Shown here in pieces: positions 26,818 through 40,511 of a stretch of DNA of 64,000 nucleotides. The notes beneath the pieces are model-generated. The model was not told where the DNA came from, searched no databases, and worked only from the letters and a program-made list of their open reading frames with translations. How positions within the stretch are numbered: position 1 is the stretch's first letter; every line of letters begins with the position of its first letter. The translations under genes were made by a program, and so were the position numbers. The stretch spans positions 310,001-374,000 of the forward strand of contig VWZF01007079.1 of NCBI GenBank assembly GCA_013396755.1. Reading direction: 5' to 3'. This stretch comes from Sclerurus mexicanus. Taxonomy: Eukaryota > Chordata > Aves > Passeriformes > Furnariidae.

Positions 26818-29800
26818 CCTCCAGGAGAAGGTTCTTGATTCGCTCTGTTTCACCTGAGAGCAAACTTCATCTCTGATGATAAGGTAACTGCTCAAGTCAA
26901 CAAGTGATGGAAACATTTCCTACTGTCTGACTGCATTCTTTTAGTTCTTCCTCTTTTTCTTTCTGTCCTCCCACCTCAAATTCTGAAGCACCACATAAGA
27001 GTATAAAGGGATAAAAATCCACATCATGTTATCCCCTTGATGTATTTCAGATGCTCAGAGTTGGAGCGTGAGTGTCACAGAACATTCTTACATCAGGCAT
27101 GAGGCAACTAAACTGACCTCAAAGAATAAGAACTGGCATTTGAGACTAATGTAGCACACATAATTGGAAAATAAAGCAGAATCTTTGTTTTGCCAAATTA
27201 CTAGAGAAGGAAAAAATTCTGACATTGTCTGCAAGCAGAAAATATTAAAGTATTCCTCATTTGTTGGAAACTGAGCGCTCAGAAATTAGAATGCAACAAA
27301 TCTATTTAAACTCTGTGTGCATTGCAGGGGCCTATGAGCCTTTGCTTGAAGAAACATGTCCATTACTGGGGGAGAAGAGAAAAGGGATGGTTGGAAAGAG
27401 AATGAGGAGCAATACCATCTCCCTCAGACTCTTACTGCCAACGTTGGAAGCAAACATTTGGCTCTGACTTCACTCCCACACACTCGCTCCCTGCTGGGGA
27501 TGTAAGAAACTCAGCACAAGCTGCTTCAGGCCAGTGATATGCTTCAGCTATCCCTAGAAAATTGCTTCTGTAGAGACTATTATTGAAAGCCCAAACAAAA
27601 CTTCTGTTTTCTGTAGAACCTTTTTTTTTTCTTCTGCTCAGAAAATTAAGGTCAAGTTAAGACTAGGTAGTTAACTTACCCCTGAAATGATGGGAGTTGA
27701 TGGTGGTGGTTTTCAAATTCCGTTTTATTTTGATGGTAATATTGCCTGCAGTTTTCCTGTTCTTTGGGTGGGTAGGGATGTTGGGAGATGTGTGTTTTTC
27801 CTACTCCCCATCTCCCTGGACAAGCTGCCCGATGCTTCCGTTGGTTTGTGGAATGAGGCCAGTGATGCAGCTGTGCTGCCTCACAGCCTGGAGGGTGTGA
27901 GTCACTGAGCCCACCTGGGGATCTCTGGTGTGCAGGAAATACTTCTCGTATGTGCTTCCCACATAAAACTTCCTTCTTCTTAAACAACACTTCAAATAAC
28001 AGCTTCTCATCAGTCACAGCCACGGTCATTTCTTTCTGTCTGCTTCTCCTGTCTTGCCTTGGCGACAGACATTGGGACTGGGAAGGAAAGCACCTACCTG
28101 TTCCAAGTGTTCTTGCTATTGCTAATTTCTCCAAAGCTGAAATCAATGTAGCTAAATGTTCAAAGAGCAAATTAGTTTAAAGGAAACACATAAAATCCTG
28201 TTCGGATGACAAATGGTGTATCAAGTTCACTTGTCACTGAAATAGATAATCAAGCGATGAAGTTATTACAGACAGTTTTTAAAAGAATGAAAAAGATTCA
28301 TTCTGCTCTGGAATTCCCCCCAGCCTTCTGGGTGTGCAGTGCTGCACACTGAGGTGCAATTCTCTAAATTAATTTGCCTAGAAGGGCAGGTAAGCTGTCT
28401 TGTCACCATCACTGTGAAAAAAATTTCTAAGACTACTTAGAAATTACAGATCTGTGGGAATTAAAAATTAAAGAAACAAACCAAACACCACCCTACTTAA
28501 TTAATTACCATTCAGAGGGGCCTTCTGGTATTTATTTATTTCAGCAATCTTTGCCACTGTTTGCCCCAGCTCTCAGTGGTTGCTTCAGTTCTGCCTGGTG
28601 TTTTTGCCGTAGCAGTCACAGATTTTTGGTACAACTGTCGTGTTAATATTAAACCGTGTTCCTTAATGCCCAGCAGGATTGCAAACCTACACTTGCAGAT
28701 GCTTTGCAGGGCTTTGTGTGCAGTGGAGAAGAAGCACTGCAGATGCCAGGGACCAGCAGCCACATTTGTCATTAAGTCAGAGATAGAAGAATCAAATTAG
28801 AGTAGCTGCTGTTTCAGCCTTTTGCTAAGGAGAAGTCACTAATCAATCTTATGGGTCTTTGTAGTACATGAAGTGCCAAATCTAGGCAAGTTTTAAGATT
28901 TCATTATTTTCAAATCAAATAATATTTTTTGAAAGTGTTGTTAGAACAAAGATATTAATATTGCTTGAAGCTACTTCTGTTCCTCCCCTGTCCTTTTGTT
29001 TCCAGTCTGTATAGGCTTGGGAAATGTCTGCTATTAGCTCAGTTGCTGGCACTTGGTTGAAATGTATTTTGAACTAATATTTAAATACCAACATCAATAT
29101 TGAGTCTCTTTATATTCCCTTTTCAATAATATCATTTTGCTTCCTATGGTCAGGTAGTTATTTCTTCAGATTTGTGAGTGAGATTTCGTGTGGAGCAATT
29201 GCCAGTATTATCTATGGGTTTGGGGGCAAATAAGAACAGCAAACCTAAATCCTGGGCCACATCTGGGACTGTCTTGAGGTAGTCAGTTCTCTGAGTGCTT
29301 TGTCCTTTTGTGTCTCTAAAAAATATATGGGGCTATTTAATTTTTTATTTTTTGTGGGTCGATCGTTTTTATGGGTTTGGTTGTTTGCTTGGGTTTTTTT
29401 TAGAAAGACAGGAAAAAGATCTTTATTTTTTATTTTTTGCAATGTATTTTTATGCCTGCGTGAATATCTGCCAAATGACCGAAATAGATTTTGAAGAAAA
29501 TGGGCTGTTCGCCTCTGTTCTATATATTGTAAAGATTTTTCCAGCATTAGGAGATCCTTAGAAGTTTTGATTTTTCACCTTTTATTTTTGGTGAATTTGC
29601 TGCTCACTGAATTTAGGTATTGACATTTTAATGCCAGTTGTGCAAGGTTCCTTCTATAGACGGCTTTGCTTTTGAGAACTGATCTTCTTTTATGGGCCAA
29701 AGAAACGCTATAAATGAGCTAGTTTTGTATCTAAAAGCTGAGATTACTTTTAATTCTTGAAGTAATGATGGAAGGCTTTTATCTTGTCATAAATTTCCTA

Positions 29801-32009
29801 AACTAACCAGGCTGCATGTTTAGTGGAATTGTACTCATTACGTAGATACTCAGTAGGTTACATTAGAGGAACATTTCAGCTCTACTGAACTGCTTGAGTT
29901 GCAACATCAGCCTCTCTGTAAGTTTCCTGAGTACTAGAAATTACAATTATTAGCACCAGTTTTGTGGTACAAAGAGCTCCTGGGTGTGCCCTTATGTATT
30001 GTGGCACGTGAAGCGCTTTCATTAGACAAACTCTCTACTTCATCTACACTAATGTTGTCTTCAAAGTTTTTTCCTTGATTTTAGGCAACAGTATAACAAA
30101 ACACAGCACTTCTTTTCTGTTGGACTCGAAGCCCAATTATGTACAATCATGAATTTTTCAGCGTCTCAGAAATATTAATTAAAAATATATCAGTCCTACG
30201 TAATGAAATATGTTAAATTTATTAATAGTGTTCTGAGTATTATGGGAGTGTATGGGATAGTCTTTACAAGCCCTCAACGAAAAGGAAAGTAATATTAGAC
30301 CTAGTGAAAAGGCATCTTCCTTTTCACACATGTCACCTCTTCTCCAAACTGTGTGCCATTTTCTGTATGCTCTGATCTTTATATTGAGGCGCAAAGAGAA
30401 TGTTCAGGAGCAGCACTTTTGTGGCAATACACATATTTCTGCTTGTCTCCTCAGGTGTCCTGTGGCTGCTGATGCCAGAGGGGCTTTTCCGAAAGCAGGA
30501 ACGTGCTGGGTACCCACTGGCAGGAGGCAGCTGGGGCAGCACTGGGATTGCTGAGGGTGGCGTTCCTCCACAGCACTGTTCTTGAGCTTTGTGGCACTGA
30601 GGGTGCTGCTCTCACAGACACGTACTGCAGGAATAGTTGGAGTGTCAGAAAATGCCAGTTTGTGTTTCCTTGGAAGAAAAAGGGCTCTGTTCCTTCAGGT
30701 GGAAGTGGTGTCCCCTGCAGTGAGTAGGGTGCCTTGATGGTGGTTGTGCAGGGCCTGAGATGAGAGGGAAAGAGAAAGCAGCCTTGGTCTGTGAGGAAGG
30801 GCAAAATTTCACATTCAAGAATTTCCAGAGGGTCAGAGTTTCCTCTTGGTCCAGCGTGATCTCCATTCCCCATCTGTAGAGTACTTCTAGTATTTTCATT
30901 AGAAGAATTGCGGTTGTGACCTTTGCTGCTCAGAAGTGCAAGAGGGATATTTATCTTTTCTCAGGCCAAGCTGTGCTTTTTCTGTACATCAGCATAGCAA
31001 TTTATGATTTCTCTCCAATACTCTAGGTTTAGATTGAGACAGCTAGAGCACAACATTCAGAAAAGAACTTGTAAACATACTTTATGAAATTTGCTGACTT
31101 TAGTATGAAGTCTGATTGGCTTTTTCTTTCCTCTTAATGTCACTCTGTGCCCCATCTCAAACCACTAAAAAGCTTTTATAGAATGCCTTTTAAAATAACA
31201 CAGCACTGTGATTTATTATAGAATTTAAGTTATGCTTCATTCGAGAGATCAGAAATACAGACATTCAGGATATCGAAATTCTTGTTTCAGTCCCAGTGTA
31301 ACTAAACTTTATTCTACTGTCCATCTTGTCCATCTAATGGCAGCGTTTTTTGAGTTTTCTGATGAATTTTTTGCACAGCTGTCAAAAAAATACAAGAAAC
31401 ATGATGTTACACTAAGCTGCATGTAGTGATAGTGGTTTTTACTTACTTAGGTGATGCTCCAAGAAAACATATTTAGGTTTATGCAGTAATCTTCAAGTGG
31501 GGTTCCCAAGTATAAATGTGACCAATATGATTCAGAAAAGTGATGAAATTATTATATACTTGAGAATTTGCACTAAAACTAGGACTTGCTAACTCCTCCA
31601 ATCTGGAGACACCTTTTGAGAGCAAAATGAGAAGTCTTTTCAGGAGGTTGCCTGATGTTCAGTTTATGGAAGCAATAATTAGAAAGGCGACTTCAGCACA
31701 GTGTGTTCCTTTTCTTGTCTGTGCCCGGAGAGGGGTTAGCAGGGTGTGAGAGAAGAGGGGAGGATGTTCTTGAGGGGTTAAACTGGATCAGTGAGGATTG
31801 TGTTGAGGGTTCACGCACTCAGAAGCTGATGGCAGAATGAAAGGTGAGGGGGTTTTCGTGGTAGCAGCTGAGACCTGCCTTAGTCTTCTTTCTGCCTCTC
31901 CAGTAGAACAGAAAGTCAACCAGCGTAGCTCAGGAAATGGCCTCTTACAGTCCCAGCAAACATAGTGAAAGTTTTGAAGAGCCATTTTCTTCAGGATATC
32001 CTTTGGAAA

Positions 32010-32026
32010 ATATATATATATATATT
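32010..32026. repeat. Short TA microsatellite
   Basis: An uninterrupted alternating TA run of about 15 bases, flanked by A- and T-rich sequence. Likely length-polymorphic but otherwise unremarkable. Confidence 0.75.
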
Positions 32027-33487
32027 TAAGTGTGTTACTTTTTTCAGTGATTCTAGGAAGCCCTGTTTGGGATCATAGCTGAGGGATTGTGCTATGGTGC
32101 TTTATAAAACAAAAATATCAGGCAGTGGTTGATTTCTTTTTTTAATTTTTTTTAAGTGCATATGCTCCTATGATGTGCTAGAATGAACTGAAAGACACTT
32201 TAAGAGAGACGTATTTGGTCTTTCCATTTGTATAACACTGGGTTATGAGGCCACTCCTCACAATGTGGAACCAGTTGTCAATTTGTCAGTTATTGAACTG
32301 TAAAACAAGTTTCCAGCCCCTGCCCATGTTCTGTTTACAGTGCTGAAAACAACCACACTGTTAATTCTTTTATGTCCTTCATTCTTGACTTTAATGTTCC
32401 TTAATCTAAACTGAGCTGCAATTGCCATCTGTCAGACCAGGCACTTAAATGATCCGAGTCCTCCTTCGTATGGCTGTACTGCATCTCGTTATTTATTGTT
32501 CCTTTAAACGCATGGTTATTTTTAAACTGTTCCTGCTAGGAACACCCATATGAGGTCATTTTGACCTTAGGGCCCAAGCTGGACAAGCTTTTCCCCCCAG
32601 ACATTGTTTTTCAGCGTAACAACCTCCGTTGCTGCAGTCTTTTTGCTTTGCAGGTATGAGTGATCTCTGTGCTGTTTCTCAAGGCCCCCTTGGTGTTAGC
32701 TTTGTATGGTTTGAAACCATCTCTGTTAACCCAGGGGAGTAATCCTCTGTTTATCACTAAAGTTGTGTTGGAGCAGCTGTTTGATTGTCACTTCTCTGGC
32801 GCCTTTTGGTTCCCTGAAAACTTTATTTGGGTCACTTCTTCCTACTCTGTCTTGTAAAGCATCTAATTTATCCATTCTATATAGATTTAAAATATTATCA
32901 ACTTATGTTGTTCAATATCAGAATAAGTTCACAAAATAAATAGTTTTCTCTTTCCTGAGCTGTTATGAATACAAGGGAAATAGAAGGGAATTGTAGTTTC
33001 ATTGCCTCAGAAGACAGCATCTGTAAGTAAAAAGGAACATATCCAACCAGTAGTTGGTAATTAAGTTTGAAGAGACATTATTGTCTTGATGAAGAAACAA
33101 CGAAAAGAAGGAATGAAAGGAGTAGAAAATGAGTACAGGACCAGTTGAATTACATTTTGGGATTGATCCTATTTCCCACCTAAATAGACTAAGAAGCACA
33201 CTGGCTTTGATCTAGAAATATCCAGCCATAAAACTTTTCATTTACTCTTTTCTTTTTTTCTGAATATTGGGTTTTTTTTATTTAAACTCCATTTTCTACA
33301 TTAGTAAGATGAGAGCAATAGAATTCGTATCACCAGAGTAAATTCACCACAAAATTGACATTTGCAAGTCTCAGGTGAGATTGTCAAAACACTCACTGAC
33401 TTCAATTGAACGTGTGTTTTGCATTGTTGTGAACCCAGCTGTAGCTCCTTTGAAGTCCATAGCAGAGTCAGTTTCAAAATGCTATAT

Positions 33488-33543
33488 ATAATTTTAAGCT
33501 TTTATATATGAACACATAATTTTAAGCTTTTATATATGAACAC
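33488..33543. repeat. Exact 28-bp tandem duplication
   Basis: The 28 bases at 33488-33515 (beginning ATAATTTTAAGCTTTTATAT and ending GAACAC) are repeated exactly at 33516-33543. The flanks do not continue the repeat. It is followed by a short GA run (33543-33552). The absence of any mismatch implies a recent event or an active variable repeat. Confidence 0.92.
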
Positions 33544-33835
33544 AGAGAGAGAGAAACATAAAAGGAGTGAGAGGAGGATATTGTGTTCTGTAATTTTTCC
33601 CATGTCAGTTGTATACATCAGGTCTTGTGTCTACAAGGTTGTTGCAAAGGGTGCTTAGTTTAGTCGTGTTGCTAATGACTGTTGTTCCCATCCCACACAA
33701 TTCAACAATACCAACCAGGCTCTTATCAGAGAATAAAATCGGAGGCCCTGTAATATCAGATGATTACAACTGTAATTTTTGTCCTCCCTAGAAGGCAGTC
33801 CACTTTTGAATGGAGTATCTTTTCTAGTTTCTTGC

Positions 33836-34060
33836 ATGATTTGTAGTGTAACACATTGTAGAGAACACTGCAGTAATCTAATTTGAAGGGATAAATGCAG
33901 TGATGATGGTTAAAATGTCTAGTAAAGGGCTTTCTCCAGGCTGACACCTGTGAAGGAAACCCATTCCCAAGCACTGATGCGATGGAGTTGTCAAACACTG
34001 CTCAGAAATCCAATAGGGCCCACAGGCATTGATTCTTACCAGCCGATGCAGAGTACCCAG
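33836..34060 (+). mobile_element. Ancient LINE-like repeat fragment (same family as the piece near 21500, probable)
   Basis: The stretch from about 33853 contains TTGTAGAGAACACTGCAGTA, then ATCTAATTTGAAGGGATAAA, then TGATGATGGTTAAAATGTCT. This resembles the 'gtagagcgcattgcagtaatccaatctggaggt... gcatggatgactgtggt' segment of the same old amniote repeat that the 21500 fragment recalls. The match is from memory, diverged, and its limits are uncertain. The family is not named with confidence. Confidence 0.45.
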
Positions 34061-37000
34061 CGGCAGATGAAGATGGATATAATTTTTATTACACCTTGAA
34101 ATTACTTCCCCCTGTCATTGTCAAAGGTATCGCCTTCCATTTAAGTTCCCTGAGCTTTCAGCTCCCTCTCCTATCCTTCTGTGTTATCTGAATGCCAACG
34201 GTGCACCACCAGCCTAAAGGAGACACGGGGGAGAGGTGTCAGGGTATACAACTGGCTGCCAGCACAGCCCACTGGCGCACACTGGGCTTCCCAGGAGTTC
34301 ATGCCGAGTAAGCCTGCCAAGCAGGAACAAAGCCCAAAAAACACCAGAGAGCTTACTGAGGGAGAATAACAACCTGTTATCTCCCCTGAGAAATAAAACT
34401 GTTTTCAAGTTTCTTGAAGATATTTAATAAAAGAGTATCTTAAGAATATAACTCCATTAATGCTAAACAAGTAAAATTCTAATAGTGATAACTGTAGATT
34501 AAAAGGGGGAGGATGTATTCATACCTGTAGAACACAAGCATTATGCTTCCTGCAGTTTATTTTCCAAACTTATTTCCAGTTAATCTTCATTACCAAAGAT
34601 TACTTAATTTGCCTGTCAGAAGTTTTCTTGCTTGACTGAGCACCAGCAAATGAGTGAGGAAAGCCCAGCAACAGGAGAAACTGGGTATCTGGAAAAACAG
34701 CAATGGCATGGTGTTACCATTGCACCATCATGAAGCAGGCTGAATATGAAGTGAGAAAAACCACTTCTGTTCATATTTGATTTGACCAACTGAATAGCTT
34801 GTGATCAAGAATATTTTAATTTTCATTCCCTTTTTTATTAGTGAATCATTACTAATAGTTATTGACTAATTTATTGGCTAACTGCTTCAGTTTTTACTAG
34901 TGGAAAAAGGACCGGTGAGTGGGCAGGACCGTAAGTCAGTAATTGTAATTGAAAGGTATTTTCAGCAAAATAAATCATGTCACTTTAATGTCTTTTTGAG
35001 GAAACAGGTGGTCATTTCCCATTTAAAAAAATTAATTCTGAAATTAAGGAATTTAATCTTACTACAATGTCTATCTGTTGGAGAGGAACTGCTAAAGCAA
35101 AGAATAATGTACAGACTAAATTACAGGGAACCTGTTTTCTCTATAATTGCATCAAATATATTAGCAGTTTGGATCTAATTAGATTGTTTTTAGTGAAAAC
35201 CATTATAAATTCTATTAGGAATGTATGGTTACTGCTTTTCTGCATTCTATTCAAAGAAAATTGTGCTTCCCCTTCACTGCTAAAAACAAAATAATGGAAG
35301 GACCACATTTTCATGTCTTTTTCCCTGTGCAGCTGGAACATGCTATGCAACACTCCAAAAAAGGTCTAAGAGGAAATGCGTTTGACTGAGGAAGTGACCT
35401 GCTCGGGGCCCCTTCTCTCCCTGGAGTGCTGGCAATGAGCTGGGGTCAGTGTCCTGCCCTCCAGGGAGGGCTGGGGACATCAGCCCAGGCAAATGCAGGT
35501 CGGGGCTCACGTAGCTCCATTGCACGGGGAGTGTGCGGAGCCTTCTGCCGAGGGCAAAAGCCACTCTGCCCTGAAACACGGGTGGGTAGTTTGGAAGTGA
35601 GAGGACAGAGCAGGGCAGGTGCTGCACCTTCAGGGCATCCCTCCATTGTTTCTTATGATGGAAGAATAATCGATCCATCCCAAATTCAGAGCATTCATCT
35701 CAATGGCAGAGTTCCTTTTCTGAGACTACACAAATAACTCATTTTCTTTCAATAGCACGAAGTGTTTTGGTGTTTAACTGATCTTTTTAAAAATCAGACT
35801 TTCATAGAGTATATTGATAATTCAGACTGCTCCAAATTTCAATAGATCCAAAATTAATTGAAATCTGTGCATAGGATTAACTTTGGGCATAAATGGAATG
35901 CAGTTGATGGAATTAGCAGTGAGGCTAATTATGTTTGTATAATCTATCCTTCAGTCGGGTCAGACAATCAGGTAATTCTTGTCTTCTCAGTGTTACTGTG
36001 ATATCAAAGGAGACTCTATCCAGCGCAGCTCCTGAAGCTCCATCAGAGCTGTGACGTCTCTTGGGCTGTATGAGCTGATGAGATTGACCAGCAGTGTGAA
36101 CTGTGCATAAACATCGAATGTTCTCCTATGTACTTCTTTGGCTCAGCTCACGTGTCATTTCCCAGACTTCTGGGGCTCTATATGACTTTGGAATTCAAGG
36201 CCAGTCCCAGCACTAACCTTGGCTGACTGGACTGCTTACTGGACTTGGGTGTTTTGACCAGCCTCAAACAAAACACTGCATAGTGGGCTGAGGTGTAGAA
36301 ATTCCCTCTCAGAGCCCCTGGGAAGTGACAACTGTCCAATGAAATAATGCAAAAAAACCTCTTTTTTTCCTATCCTTTAAACTTTTTACACCCTTTTCTG
36401 TAATGTTGTTGCATCTTTATAATTTAAAATACACTTTTGTTTCCTTTAAACATTAACTTTTTATGTTCCTGTTAATATGTCTGCAAAAAAGAGATACTAT
36501 GAGATTATCATTAACCTTAAATTGGTAATAACTACTCTCACCATTAATTCATTTTATAATGATTTTGCATTGAATAACTTAGGTCATAAGCACATAAAAT
36601 ATTTTATAGATGCTGCTGCTTAGCAGCATTATAATTAAGTGATGTCTGCTCTTCAGAGGTGTTTGGCTGTGCAGAAGTCACATGCGCAGCTGTGGCTGAC
36701 AAATTGTCTCTAAACACTTGTGCTTAGCCATAGCCATATGTCATGCATTCTTAAAATAATTGATGGTGTATTAGGGGAATACTCATCCCAGTGTTGTGGT
36801 GACTGTAATTGCCAGGAATATATATCAAATTACACTTAACCAGGACAGATTTTTGACTTCTGAGTACCTTAAATGGGATGTTTGTGTACTATTGACAGAA
36901 ATTCTTGCAGGTTTTGACCACTGTGTTCTGTTCTCAGCTACATGGCAATAATGCCATAAATGGTGATGATGTAGATATTTGAGATGGTGTGAACTGTCTG

Positions 37001-37712
37001 CATCACCTTTTCTGTAGGGGATGCTGGCTGCAAGCAGGTTACTGATTCAGTCTCTCTCAAGAATGATCTCAACTAACAAGCAGTTTCTGAGATGATGGCC
37101 TTATTTTCAAGCTATAAACGTGTAACTGATCTCCATGGGAAGTATTAAGACAATAAAAAATTATTAAGATTAAAAGGGCAAAAGCAGTTTGTAATCAGCA
37201 ATCAGTAGAAAAGGTATTTTTCTGGCAGCTTTCTCCTTTAAGTCTTTCCAGACGTCTTAAAGCCAGTCCCAGATGCGTAAGTGTATGAGATGCAGGACTC
37301 TGCTTGTGGTGGGGAGGGGAGGTGGAGTTTTGCCTGTGACCTTGTACCTCTGTCAGTGTGCTTTTCCAGCCAGGGGAAGGCCTGTCACTCTGCACAGGTT
37401 TGGTCCGTGTGCCATGGCAGTGCTTTGCAGTGAGCCAGGACAATTGTGAAGTGTCAAATGTTCAATGAGATGTTACCCCAGGCCCAGCTTTCCCTCCATG
37501 CCCGACCTGCAGGCTCAGGTCATCCACCTCCCAGAGCTGGACAAGCCACTTTGCTGGAGGTGTTCATCGGTCAGTTGAGCCAGATTGGCAACAAATTAGT
37601 TGCAAGTGAAATAAGAGCTAGATTTATTTCCAGTATCTGGATCCTAATCTGTCTCCCATCATCTTATACAGGGGAACAGACTTAGTTGTTTTTCTGAAGT
37701 GGCTATTGATGT

Positions 37713-37734
37713 TATCAATATACGTATATTGATA
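37713..37734. repeat. Perfect 22-bp palindrome
   Basis: TATCAATATAC at 37713-37723 is followed directly by its exact reverse complement GTATATTGATA at 37724-37734. The outer sequence shows a second partial symmetry, GGCTAT at 37701-37706 against ATAGCC at 37732-37737. The element is AT-rich and intronic; it contains no recognised regulatory motif that I can name with confidence. Confidence 0.85.
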
Positions 37735-40511
37735 GCCAGATGGGTTATAAGGTGCAACAAGCTCTTACCCACTGGTAGTACTTGTACTCTGACAGAAAGA
37801 ACCTAAGTTGTTCAGGGGATGCATTTGACTGACAGGAATATGTTTACATCTCCTTTAGTCCAGTGTGCCCCAGTAAAGCTTGAAGCTCCCTAACTGGGAG
37901 GAGAAGTGTCTAGCATTGGCTGGACTCACTATTCCTAAGGAAATCTCTTGTCAGACATAATGCCTAACACAATTCCTGTTGCCAATGCCATTCCTGTACT
38001 CTCTTAATGACTAGTCTAGGAGTCTCTGCTGGCTCAGAAATCCAATATGAGGCTCTGTCTTAGTACTTTCCTTACTAACGTTTTTGAGCTCTTACACGCA
38101 CAGTGTTTTCTGCCAAAAAGGAGACGTTTCTGTCAAGTGAATGTATAAAAAATGTCAATCCTGTCTTGAAAATGAGTCTGCAGTAAACTTGCATCCCGAG
38201 CTCTCAACAAAACCATCTTATATTCTCTATATAACTTGACAGGTGACAATCATAAATTTTTTTCTTAGTATTTGGGAATGGGCTTAGTGAAATACAGAAA
38301 TAAGAATTCTCATTTTTTTTTTAATTATTTTTTATCGATGCAAGATTATCATGTTGTAGATAGAGCTTTGGACTAAGGATATAAGTATTAGAATAATAAC
38401 CATCTTGCATCACCTGCTGAATTTCGTCTCATTTGGCTAATGATGTGTCCTCCCTGTGGAGGACTCGTCTGCTTTGCTTACCTTATCTCTGAACATTTGA
38501 TTAGAAAGACTCACACCGTATCAGTTGCAAACACGTGGGTCCGCTTGATTCCGTGTAATCCAAAACAGCCTGACGCTATGCAGTACAAATTAAGACTGGA
38601 AAACCAGACGGAGTCCTGGAGATAAGAGTAATCATAACAGGGACAGTGAACTTTGCTCTGGGGTGCACCCAAACTCATCAGCGTGGGTAAGCAGTGACCT
38701 GCAGATTGGTATTAACAGTTGTGAGATTTACACAGAAGAACTGAAACCATACTGTTAGCAGTGTATTTTATGGGGTTTATTGCTGTAGGGCACATGTGCC
38801 AGGTGAATGAGTGTTCTCTGAAGCTGCCACGGGATGTCCCTGGAGGATCTGGTTTTGTGATAAAGGCAGCAGGGCTAGCAGCATGGTGTGCTTTGGGCTC
38901 TGCATCTCTGGAAGGACAGCTGTGGTCGGGGTGCTGCTCGACAGGAGCAGCTGAACGTCTGGGGTCAAGGCTTCTTGTGGGACACTGGGCTGTTGTGCAA
39001 CATTCCTCAGGGCACCAGAATAGACATTTTTTAAGGTTCCACGTTTCTTTGACTTGGCCCTCCGCAGTAGAAGGGTATAAAGCAGCAAATTTAAAAGAAA
39101 AATGGAAAAACAATTTAAAATGTGAAAGAACTATACACAGAAAATATTACTGACAAAACCTGATGTGCTTCTAGGAGATTTTATGGTAATATGCTACAGG
39201 ATAATCTATAAAGAAAAGAGAATTTCCTGGGGTTTATTGACAGAGGATAATTGAGCTATTTCACTCCTTTTCTATGTGAGATGGACAGTATAACAGTAAA
39301 TATCATCTCAGACAGTGGATTTTTACAGTGGTAGGCAGTCAACTTCAATTTGAAAATTCTTCCCACCTAAGTGATAGAATAGTGTTCTTACAGGAAGACA
39401 ATATCACTAATATTGATGGAATCTTCATTGTTTTCATTCTAAACCCCTGTGCCTTACTCAGATAAGATTTATTTCTTTTTTTAATTTTGGTTCAATGGAA
39501 TGTCCCTCTAAGAAAAAATAATAGTTGGCCTATAACAGGAAAGTTTCCATGCCTTTTCTTTCTTTCCTTTCCAAACTGCCTTCCAACTTCCACAAATCTT
39601 CCTACAAAAGGAGTGTGGAGTGTGTGGTTTCATTGTTACGATATCTCATCCTGAATCTTCTCTGGTAACTACTGACTGGCACACAGCAACACTTCTAGTG
39701 CCTTGCTGTTGGGGAGTTTAAAGCAATATAATGCATACAGACCCTGTTGTGGGCTGAATGTTACACTTTTCGCACGAGCTGCAGAAAAAAGGTTGTTGGA
39801 GTTGAGAGATTTGGCCAATTCTGCTGTGTTTCTTATCAACAAAATTAGGTCATCCTACCCTCGTGTCTTTTCACAACTAAATAGAAGCTTTTGTATTTCC
39901 ATTCTACTTCCATTGTTTCTTGTGTTGGTATCCCTACCATAAACAGATTCAATAAGGTCATATGGTGCTGTTAATTAAAAATATTTCAGCCTCAATAAGC
40001 AGTAAATTGGTTTACCCTTGAAATGCAGCTTGGGTATAAAATGTGGAAACCTTGATAAACCGCAGCATTTTCAGTATTAATCACTAAATAATGTATTCAC
40101 ATAAGAATCTGGTGCATCCCTGGTGTTACCTTACTACAAAGCAGTGTTGCTCTGCAGCCCACGGAAATTTACCATGCACAGGGAATTTTCCTCACACAGA
40201 GACCTTGAATCTTCAGGGCATCAGCCGTGTGTCCTTCTGATCAAAATTAATCCTTATTAGTTCCTTGTTCAAGGAAGATTCCTCACATGGGGTGTTTGTT
40301 ATCTTTTCACAAAGGTGGTCGGAGTTGTTTCCCACCCTCAGTTCATAGTTGTTCTCATAGTTGGATGCTCTCATGTGCCCTTATTCCCCACTACCGCCTC
40401 AACAAATAGCCTTCCTAACGTTTTTATCCTTTGTCAAAGCCTAGATTTATTTTAATTCGCGTCCACTGTCTGTCTTTCACCAGTTCTTGTCTTTCTTCCC
40501 CTCTCTCTTAG

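Larger units (their letters stand above)
20311..40511 (+). other. CNTNAP2: CNTNAP2 intron between fibrinogen-like exons B and C
   Basis: This intron is 20,201 bp, with GT at 20311-20312 and AG at 40510-40511 after a strong pyrimidine tract (about 40465-40508). It splits a glutamate codon G|AG (phase 1). It contains an A16 tract, two fragments of an apparently ancient LINE-like family, small tandem duplications, a TA microsatellite and a perfect 22-bp palindrome. GC-richer patches lie at 35395-35660 and 38760-39060. No additional Caspr exon, RNA gene or second protein gene is recognisable. The longest open frame (27676-28170, minus, 164 codons) has no recognisable domain. Confidence 0.88.

Noticed and set aside
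27676..28170. 164-codon open frame on the minus strand
   Set aside because: The peptide resembles no family I know, and overlapping open frames run on the other strand. It lies within a CNTNAP2 intron.
30451..30873. 140-codon frame on the minus strand
   Set aside because: Low-complexity peptide rich in proline and serine, no family resemblance, and frames also open on the plus strand.
38712..39153. Overlapping frames of 130 (plus) and 133 (minus) codons
   Set aside because: Both strands are open together, with no domain and no splice signals fitting the host gene. Treated as composition-driven.
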